Shown piece after piece: positions 1 to 5,164 of a DNA stretch of 6,877 nt. The number at the start of each line of letters is the position of its first letter. Positions within the stretch are counted from its first letter, which is position 1. A program made the translations under genes and the position numbers. Origin of the DNA: Deltaproteobacteria bacterium. GTDB taxonomy: Bacteria; Myxococcota_A; UBA9160; UBA4427. The notes beneath the pieces are model-generated. The model was not told the DNA's origin. It worked only from the letters and a program-made list of their open reading frames with translations, and did no database searches. The stretch lies in NCBI GenBank assembly GCA_011051925.1, contig DRKE01000241.1, positions 1-6,877 on the forward strand, read 5' to 3'.

Positions 1-122
1 AAGGTCGTCGTACGCGGTCGATCGTCGTCACGGACAGTGACCACGTCATCCTTTCGGCGATCACGCGCGAGACGATCGCGGCGCGTCTCGCTCCCGATTT
101 CCAGGGGGAGGATGCCGAATGA
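1..122 (+). CDS. remA: RemA/DUF370 family DNA-binding regulator, C-terminal part (5' end outside window)
   Basis: The open frame begins before the window and is read from base 3; 39 residues precede the TGA at 120-122. The visible stretch RSIVVTDSDHVILSAI followed by ETIAARL is the characteristic C-terminal half of the small (about 80-90 aa) DUF370/RemA family. In Bacillus, RemA is an oligomeric DNA-binding protein that activates extracellular-matrix genes. In Gram-negative relatives the role is largely unknown, but the gene is very often found directly before gmk, as here, which supports the call. The C-terminal tail (APDFQGEDAE) is short, acidic and probably not conserved. The stop overlaps an ATG by four bases (ATGA, 119-122) that opens a 33-codon frame. 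About half the gene, including its start and promoter, lies outside the window. Family assignment is firm; the regulatory target cannot be inferred. Confidence 0.85.
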   Translation, partial: GRRTRSIVVTDSDHVILSAITRETIAARLAPDFQGEDAE

Positions 123-220
123 GTCCGCCCCGTGAGATGACCACCCCCGGGCTTCGCCCTCATCGTCGACGGCCGTGGTCCGGGTGCCCGGGCCTTCCCG
201 TCCGGAGGCGCCGAGGGTGA
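119..220 (+). CDS. Possible 33-aa ORF bridging remA and gmk
   Basis: This frame opens with an ATG overlapping the remA stop (ATGA, 119-122) and closes with a TGA overlapping the preferred gmk GTG (GTGA, 217-220). It would therefore couple translation of the three frames without a gap. The peptide starts MSPPREMTTPG and ends in an Arg-rich run (RRRRG). It is dominated by Arg and Pro, which is what non-coding GC-rich DNA often gives when translated, and I recognise no domain. Its own ribosome-binding site would lie in the end of remA, where a GGGGGAGG stretch (about 105-112) sits at a usable distance. The gmk ribosome-binding site is inside it. It may be a coupling or leader ORF whose translation matters more than its product, or simply chance. 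Confidence that it is translated is low to moderate. Confidence 0.3.
   Translation: MSPPREMTTPGLRPHRRRPWSGCPGLPVRRRRG
204..208 (+). promoter_or_regulatory. Ribosome-binding site that decides the gmk start
   Basis: GGAGG at 204-208 lies 8 bases before the GTG at 217. This is strong spacing and the best Shine-Dalgarno match in the junction. It favours GTG 217 over the upstream in-frame GTG at 175, which would add 14 residues (VRVPGPSRPEAPR...) not seen at the N-terminus of Gmk proteins. Confidence 0.65.
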
Positions 221-879
221 AGGGCCATGTCTTCGTGATCGCGGCGCCCTCCGGTACCGGCAAGACGACGATCTGTCACAGGATTCTCGAACGGGACCCG
301 CATCTGCGGCTCTCGGTTTCGCACACGACCCGCGAGCCGCGAAAAGGAGAGGTGGACGGCGTCGACTACCATTTCGTGGATCGTGAGACGTTCCGCGAAC
401 TCGTCGAGAGCGGGGCATTTCTCGAGCATGCGGAATACAACGGGAACGAATACGGAACGAGCTGGCAGGCGATCGAGGGTCCGCTCGAGACCGGAGAGGA
501 CGTCGTACTCGAAATCGAGGTCCAGGGTGCCGCCCAGGTCCGGGAACGGCTTCCCGAGGCCTGTCTGATCTTCTTGCTGCCCCCGAGTCTCGAGGTGCTC
601 GCGGAGCGTCTTCGCAGTCGTGGGACGGACGACGAGACCGCGATCCGACATCGACTGGCGTTGGTCGATCGGGAACTGGAGGCCGCCGGGATCTTCGACT
701 ACGCGATCATCAACGACGATCTCGAACGGGCGGTTTCCGAGGTTCTCGAAGTGATCCATGCGGTTCGTGCGGGCGAAACCGCGGTGGTCGATGAGAAATA
801 CGGTCGTGCAACGGTTCTCGCCCGCTGGAATCGCCACCGCGGCGGCGCCTCGAGTCGCCCGGTCCGTCACGAGGCCTAG
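217..879 (+). CDS. gmk: Guanylate kinase
   Basis: Cytosolic guanylate kinase transfers phosphate from ATP to GMP to give GDP, a required step in GTP synthesis and nucleotide salvage. The protein is 220 aa from GTG 217, against about 205-210 for most bacterial homologues. Starting here gives the family's usual opening, KGHVFVIAAPSGTGKTT, with the P-loop at about residues 10-18 (Lys16). The GMP-binding segment is present: SHTTREPR at 35-42, GEVDGVDYHF just after, and the FLEHAEYNGNEYGTS block ending with Tyr79 and Ser82. The core EIEVQGA, the lid region with RLRSRGTDDE, and the terminal DYAIINDD strand all align with E. coli Gmk by memory. Residues from about 188 to the end form a charged tail (DEKYGRATVLARW...) longer than usual and of unknown role. 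The gene follows remA, a common pairing. The gene usually found next, rpoZ, is not between it and rel. Confidence 0.96.
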   Translation: MKGHVFVIAAPSGTGKTTICHRILERDPHLRLSVSHTTREPRKGEVDGVDYHFVDRETFRELVESGAFLEHAEYNGNEYGTSWQAIEGPLETGEDVVLEIEVQGAAQVRERLPEACLIFLLPPSLEVLAERLRSRGTDDETAIRHRLALVDRELEAAGIFDYAIINDDLERAVSEVLEVIHAVRAGETAVVDEKYGRATVLARWNRHRGGASSRPVRHEA

Positions 880-1004
880 CAGGGCACGGAGAAGCCTTCA
901 CGACGCCCTCTGGCGTCGCGTTGCCCCGCTTCCTCTTGCCCGGTACCTTCCCTTCCGACCGCCCCGCGGACAAGCCACCGGGATTCCAGGCCTTTTTCGC
1001 TTCT
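880..1004 (+). other. Gap between gmk and rel with no recognisable gene
   Basis: These 125 bases hold a short hairpin (901-918) and a pyrimidine-rich stretch (about 920-960). The rel frame is open back to a TTG at 921, but the residues it would encode (PRFLLPGTFPSDRP...) do not look like the Rel N-terminus. No rpoZ-like reading frame is present in any frame I translated. I see no convincing -35/-10 pair. Confidence 0.6.
901..918 (+). promoter_or_regulatory. GC-rich hairpin after gmk, possible weak terminator or attenuator
   Basis: CGACGCC-CTCT-GGCGTCG forms a perfect 7-bp stem with a 4-base loop, 21 bases after the gmk stop. What follows (CGTTGCCCCG) is not a T-run, so it does not meet the usual form of an intrinsic terminator. 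It could pause RNA polymerase, protect the gmk mRNA end, or be chance in GC-rich DNA. Confidence 0.35.
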
Positions 1005-3191
1005 ATGCTTCGATTCAACGACATCGCCGACCGCCTGATCGAATACAACCCCCAGGTCGATCTCGAACGCCTCCAGCGTGCCTATGTCTTCACGGCCAAG
1101 GTCCACGACGGTCAGGAACGGCTGTCGGGGGAGCCCTACCTGATCCATCCGCTCGAAGTCGCGGGCATCCTGCTCGATCTCCACGTCGACGAGGACACGA
1201 TCATCGCGGGGCTGCTCCACGACACGCTGGAGGATACGCTCACCACCCGTGAGGAGATCGAGCGTCTCTTCGGTCCCAGCGTCGCTTTTCTCGTCGAGGG
1301 CCTGACCAAGATCGCGCGAATCGAATTCAAGAGCGCGCGGGAGCAGCAGGCCGAGAATTTCCGGAAGATGCTGATCGCGATGTCCGAAGACATCCGGATC
1401 CTGATGATCAAGCTCGCGGATCGGCTGCATAACATGCGCACCATCGTCCACATGAAGGAGGAGTCGCGTCGGCGCATCGCGCAGGAGACGATGGACATCT
1501 ACGTCCCCCTGGCGCATCGGCTCGGGGTCTACTGGATGAAACAAGAGCTGGAGGACCTCTCCTTCCGGACCCTCGAGCCCGAGGTCGCGAAGGAACTGGA
1601 GGCGCGACTGCTCATCAGTCGCGACGAGCGAGAGGTCTACATCGAGGATGTGATCGGAATCATCTCGGCCAGACTGGCGGACATCGGTCTCCGCTGCGAG
1701 GTCCAGGGGCGCGTGAAGGACATCTCCTCGATCCACGCCAAGATGAAGAGCCAGGATCTGGAGCTGGAACAGATCTATGACACGATCGGGTTCCGGATCG
1801 TGATCGACGGCGGAATCGGCGATTGTTATGCCGCTCTCGGGCAGATCCACTCCGTCTGGCCGCCCGTCCCCGGCCGGTTCAAGGACTATATCGCTTTGCC
1901 CAAGCCGAACGGGTACCGCTCGCTGCACACGACGGTGATCGGCGAATACGGAGAACGGATGGAGGTCCAGATCCGGACGGTCGAGATGCATCGGGACGCG
2001 GAACTCGGGATCGCTGCTCACTGGAAATACAAGGAAGGGCGTCTCGAGGCGGATGGCGACGACTCGAAATTCGATTGGCTCCGGCAGCTCGTCGAATGGC
2101 AGAAGGAGATCTCCGACCCGCACGAGTTCCTGGACGCCGTGAAACTCGACCTCTTCCCGAACGAGGTCTTCGTCTTCACTCCGACGGGTGAGGTCATCAA
2201 TCTCGCTTCGGGTTCGACGCCGATCGACTTCGCCTACGCGATCCACAGCGAGGTCGGGTCCCATTGCGTCGGGGCCAAGGTGAACGGCCGGCTGGTCCCG
2301 CTCCGCCAACGATTGAAGGATGGCGACACGGTCGAGATCATCACGAGTTCGAGCCAGTCGCCCAGGAAGGATTGGCTGGAATTCGCCGTGTCGAGCAAGG
2401 CGCGGAACCATATCCGGCACGCGATCCGCCAGGCCGGGAAGGAACGCGCCGTCGCCCTGGGGCGCGACATCCTCGGGCGGGAGCTGCGGAGGAATGACCT
2501 GACCCTGGCGGGGGTCCTGGAAGACGGCCGCCTCCAGCGATACGCGGATGCGGAATTCGGGGGCAGGACGATCGACGAACTCTTCGCTGCGATCAGCTAC
2601 GGGAAGATCGCGGCGAGCGTGCTCGTCCGGAAGCTCGCGGGGGGCGAGGGGAAGGCCCCGCCGGATCTCTCTGCGGTCGCCTCCGCGGCGAACGTCGTTC
2701 CGAAACGTCTCCGGCGCCTCTTCAAGCGCGAGCGGCGTCGTTCGACCTCCGGCGTCCGCGTATCGGGAACGCCCGACGTGCTCGTGCGTTTCGCGGGTTG
2801 CTGCGAGCCCCTTCCCGGCGACGAGATCATCGGGTTCGTGACCCGCGGCCGTGGAGTGACGATCCACACGAAGGGATGCGCGCGTGTCTTCACCCTCGAT
2901 CCCGAGCGCAAGATCGCCGTGGAGTGGGACGATGAGGCGAAGGTCGCGCGAGCCATCGCGATCCGGGTCCTCTCCCGGGACGAGCCCGGGATGCTCGCGA
3001 AGATCACGAACACGATCTCGGCGGCCGGGATCAACATCGGTTCGGCGAAGGTCTCGGTCGATGAGACGACGGGCAGGACGGCAGAGCAGACCTTCGAACT
3101 CTGGGTGCCCGATGCCAGGACGCTGGCCGGTGTGATGCGCGAGATCCGAAAGGTGAAGGGCGTCCGCTCGGTCGAGCGCATTCGCGGATGA
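1005..3191 (+). CDS. rel: Bifunctional (p)ppGpp synthetase/hydrolase, long RelA/SpoT homologue
   Basis: This cytosolic, ribosome-associated enzyme of the stringent response transfers pyrophosphate from ATP to GDP/GTP and also hydrolyses (p)ppGpp. From ATG 1005 it is 728 aa, normal for the family, and opens with LRFNDIADRLIEYNP as homologues do. The HD hydrolase domain is intact: His48 (HPLEVA), His72-Asp73 and Glu76-Asp77 in HDTLEDT, and Asp139 and Asn143 in KLADRLHNMRT. The synthetase domain has YDTIGFR (Asp259), RFKD at 291-294, KPNGYRSLHT at 300-309 and EVQIRT from 320. RFKD is the RXKD form of bifunctional enzymes, not the EXDD form of RelA-only enzymes. The TGS domain begins near 382 and a helical region follows. 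The Cys-containing domain has Cys599, Cys600, His621 and Cys625, and an ACT domain runs from about 651 to the end. Both activities are predicted to be active. Shine-Dalgarno support for ATG 1005 is weak. The stop overlaps the next gene by four bases. spoT or relA are alternative names; the sequence supports a generic Rel. Confidence 0.96.
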   Translation: MLRFNDIADRLIEYNPQVDLERLQRAYVFTAKVHDGQERLSGEPYLIHPLEVAGILLDLHVDEDTIIAGLLHDTLEDTLTTREEIERLFGPSVAFLVEGLTKIARIEFKSAREQQAENFRKMLIAMSEDIRILMIKLADRLHNMRTIVHMKEESRRRIAQETMDIYVPLAHRLGVYWMKQELEDLSFRTLEPEVAKELEARLLISRDEREVYIEDVIGIISARLADIGLRCEVQGRVKDISSIHAKMKSQDLELEQIYDTIGFRIVIDGGIGDCYAALGQIHSVWPPVPGRFKDYIALPKPNGYRSLHTTVIGEYGERMEVQIRTVEMHRDAELGIAAHWKYKEGRLEADGDDSKFDWLRQLVEWQKEISDPHEFLDAVKLDLFPNEVFVFTPTGEVINLASGSTPIDFAYAIHSEVGSHCVGAKVNGRLVPLRQRLKDGDTVEIITSSSQSPRKDWLEFAVSSKARNHIRHAIRQAGKERAVALGRDILGRELRRNDLTLAGVLEDGRLQRYADAEFGGRTIDELFAAISYGKIAASVLVRKLAGGEGKAPPDLSAVASAANVVPKRLRRLFKRERRRSTSGVRVSGTPDVLVRFAGCCEPLPGDEIIGFVTRGRGVTIHTKGCARVFTLDPERKIAVEWDDEAKVARAIAIRVLSRDEPGMLAKITNTISAAGINIGSAKVSVDETTGRTAEQTFELWVPDARTLAGVMREIRKVKGVRSVERIRG

Positions 3192-3988
3192 GCGCGCCGC
3201 TCAGTGTCTGCATCCTGGCGCGGGACGAAGCGCGGGACCTCGAGCGGTGCCTGTCGTCGGTCGCCTGGGCCGATGAGATCGTCGTTCTCGTGGATGAGCG
3301 CAGCCAGGATGCGACGGAGGCCGTCGCACGACGATGGGCCTCCAGGGTCGAACGGCGGCCCTACGCAGGGGATCTGCTTCAGAAGCAGGCCTGCGTGGCC
3401 CTGGCGAAGAATGATTGGGTGCTGATCGTCGATCCCGACGAGGTCGTGCCGCCGGCCCTGGCCGAATCGATCCGGGCGCGGATTCAGTCCGTCGGGGTCG
3501 GGCCATCGTCATCGGAATCGGAATTCGATGCCTATCGCGTCAATCGCATGACCTACCACCTGGGCCGCTGGATCCGACACGGGGATTTCCATCCCGACTG
3601 GAAGTTGCGCCTCTTCCGGCGTTCTCGTGCGCACTGGGTCGGAAGGGATCCCCATGGACGGGTCGAGGTGGACGGGCCGGTCGGGACCCTCGACGGAGAG
3701 CTGCTGCACTACAGCTATCGGGATCTCGCGGACCAGGTCGAGCGGATCCAGTTCTTCAGTGACGAGGCGGCGGCCGCGCTCGATCGCGAAGGGGCGCCCT
3801 TCCGCCTGCAGGATCTCGTGCTTCGCCCACCCGCGCGTTTCCTTCGCACCTACGTCCTTCGTCGTGGCTTCGCCGACGGGATGGCCGGGTTCGTCATCTC
3901 CGTGGCGAGTGCCTTCTACGTCTTCCTGAAATACGCCAAACTCTGGGAGCGTCGCCGTGAACCCTCCCGCCCGGAAAGCGGCGATTGA
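3188..3988 (+). CDS. Family 2 glycosyltransferase of the WaaE/LgtF (LPS core) type
   Basis: This is a GT-A fold inverting transferase, 266 aa, likely acting at the cytoplasmic face of the inner membrane on a lipid-linked sugar acceptor. The N-terminus LSVCILARDEARDLERCL is the nucleotide-sugar binding strand and helix. Asp36 sits in VDERSQDAT, the family's DxxSxD(x)T loop, and DPDE at 82-85 is the metal-binding DxD-type motif. The block WIRHGDFHPDWKLRLFRR (128-145), then DPHGRVEV and LLHYSYRDLADQVERI (His174), is diagnostic of the beta-1,4-glucosyltransferase-like WaaE/LgtF group. The usual PHE is PHG here. A C-terminal hydrophobic segment (GFVISVASAFYVFLKYAKLW) probably attaches it to the membrane. 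The ATG overlaps the rel stop (ATGA, 3188-3191) with no strong Shine-Dalgarno, so it probably depends on coupled translation. Donor and acceptor sugars cannot be told from sequence. Lipopolysaccharide core is the likeliest setting given the MsbA-like neighbour. Confidence 0.88.
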   Translation: MSAPLSVCILARDEARDLERCLSSVAWADEIVVLVDERSQDATEAVARRWASRVERRPYAGDLLQKQACVALAKNDWVLIVDPDEVVPPALAESIRARIQSVGVGPSSSESEFDAYRVNRMTYHLGRWIRHGDFHPDWKLRLFRRSRAHWVGRDPHGRVEVDGPVGTLDGELLHYSYRDLADQVERIQFFSDEAAAALDREGAPFRLQDLVLRPPARFLRTYVLRRGFADGMAGFVISVASAFYVFLKYAKLWERRREPSRPESGD

Positions 3989-5148
3989 AGATCCTCCAGC
4001 TCGTGAGCGACTGGAAGTGGACCGGCCCCGCGGAGCCGATGCTCGTCGCCATGGCGGCGCTTCGGGAACGGGGACATCAGGTCGACCTCGTCTGCCCCGA
4101 GGCGCCTCCGGGTGCGAATCGGAGTCTGTGGGAAGAAGCGATGCTGCGCAATCTTTCTCCGATCCATCCGATCGCCGCCCGCCGGAGTGCGGTCGCCGCG
4201 GGCGACGGCGAGCGGATCCGTCGGCTACGGCAGTGGCTCGAGAGCGACGAACTGGCGGGGCCCTACGACATCGTTCAATGCTGGCATGCCCGGGACCATG
4301 TCCTCGGGGCAAGGGCCCTCCGTCTGGGGTGGCCCGGTGCGGGTCGCCCACGGCGTTCGCGACTCGTCCGTTTCGATGTCGGCTCGTCCCGCCTGGCTGC
4401 CTGGCCCTGGAATCGCTGGCTCTACGGTCCCGCCTGCGACGGGTTGATCTGCGTGAGCGATGCCCTCGAGAAGAATCGCGGGGCGATGCGAGGGGGGCGG
4501 CCCGTCTCGTCGACGTCGGGTGCGATCGATCTCGACGCCCTGGGGACGCGGAAGAGTCGGCGGGGCGTTCGGGAGGAGCTCGGCCTCCCGGAGTCGGCCG
4601 AACTCGTCGGCGTGGTCGCGCGCATGCAGGCCCATCGTCGCTTCGATCTGCTTCTGGGCGCGCTCGCTCGGATTGCCCCGGAGAGACCGGATCTCCGGCT
4701 GGTCCTGATCGGTCGAGGAACCCACGTGGATGAAGTCGTCCGCATGCCGGCCCGAAGGCTCGGGGTGGCCGATCGGGTCGTCTTCGCGGGCTACCGGGTC
4801 CAGGACTACGCGGACGTCCTGCGGGCGATGGACGTCTTCACGTTTCTCGTGCCCGGCTCGGACGGGACGTGCCGGGCGCTCCTGCAGGCCGCGGCCCTCG
4901 GTCTGCCGCTCGTCGGCACCCGGCGCGGCGCGATCCCGGAGATCATCTCGAATGGTCAGACGGGACTGCTCGTCGGCGAGGATCCCGCAGCGATCGCCTC
5001 CGCCTGGTCCGAGCTCTTCGGGGATCCCGATCGCCGACGCGCGATGGGGGAGGCGGCGCGAAACGACGCCCGTTCCCGCTTTCGTCCCGATCGCCTGGCG
5101 GCCTGGCTGGAGCGGTTCTATCGCGAGGTCCGGGCCTTCCCCGTCTGA
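3985..5148 (+). CDS. Family 4 glycosyltransferase with an altered E-x7-E motif
   Basis: This is a GT-B fold retaining transferase, 387 aa, probably cytoplasmic or membrane-peripheral and working on a lipopolysaccharide or other surface glycan. It is read from a TTG overlapping the GT2 stop (TTGA, 3985-3988), with GGAAAG at 3973-3978 as a possible ribosome-binding site. Starting there gives the expected first strand KILQLVSDW, while the next ATG would delete it. The N-terminal domain ends with CDGLICVSDALEKN, the usual ICVS linker. The C-terminal domain has GVVARMQAHRRFDLLL, LRLVLIGRGTHVDE and VVFAGY, then GSDGTCRALLQAAALG and GAIPEIISNGQTGLLV (Glu319). In the canonical motif two Glu residues lie eight apart; here these positions are Asp293 and Gln301. 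The PEII and GLLV elements are normal, so the enzyme does not look degraded. It is coupled to the GT2 gene and likely adds a sugar in the same pathway. Substrates are unknown. Confidence 0.87.
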   Translation: MKILQLVSDWKWTGPAEPMLVAMAALRERGHQVDLVCPEAPPGANRSLWEEAMLRNLSPIHPIAARRSAVAAGDGERIRRLRQWLESDELAGPYDIVQCWHARDHVLGARALRLGWPGAGRPRRSRLVRFDVGSSRLAAWPWNRWLYGPACDGLICVSDALEKNRGAMRGGRPVSSTSGAIDLDALGTRKSRRGVREELGLPESAELVGVVARMQAHRRFDLLLGALARIAPERPDLRLVLIGRGTHVDEVVRMPARRLGVADRVVFAGYRVQDYADVLRAMDVFTFLVPGSDGTCRALLQAAALGLPLVGTRRGAIPEIISNGQTGLLVGEDPAAIASAWSELFGDPDRRRAMGEAARNDARSRFRPDRLAAWLERFYREVRAFPV

Positions 5149-5164
5149 AGGGCGTACGGCTGGA
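5149..5164. other. 16-base gap between convergent genes
   Basis: The GT4 stop (5146-5148) and the exporter stop (5165-5167 on the - strand) face each other. No T-run or stem typical of a bidirectional intrinsic terminator is seen in the gap. Confidence 0.7.

Noticed and set aside
175..216. An N-terminal extension of gmk from the GTG at 175
   Set aside because: The extra 14 residues are not typical of Gmk, and the good GGAGG at 204-208 points to GTG 217.
160..870. A 236-codon - strand frame opposite gmk
   Set aside because: It mirrors a complete guanylate kinase gene and shows no recognisable motif.
921..1004. A longer Rel starting at TTG 921
   Set aside because: The added Pro-rich residues do not resemble Rel N-termini, and ATG 1005 gives the expected start.
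876..2867. A 663-codon open frame on the - strand opposite rel
   Set aside because: It lies entirely antisense to a protein with all Rel domains intact. Its translation is rich in Asp, Arg, Leu and Pro with no domain, as expected from the mirror of GC-rich coding DNA.
3509..4351. A 280-codon - strand frame across the GT2/GT4 junction
   Set aside because: It covers parts of two well-supported genes on the other strand and its product is Arg/Pro/Gly-rich low-complexity sequence.
3957..4733. A 258-codon + strand frame in a different phase over GT4
   Set aside because: It is out of frame with the GT4 enzyme, whose motifs and length fit the family. The alternative product is Arg/Gly/Pro-rich.
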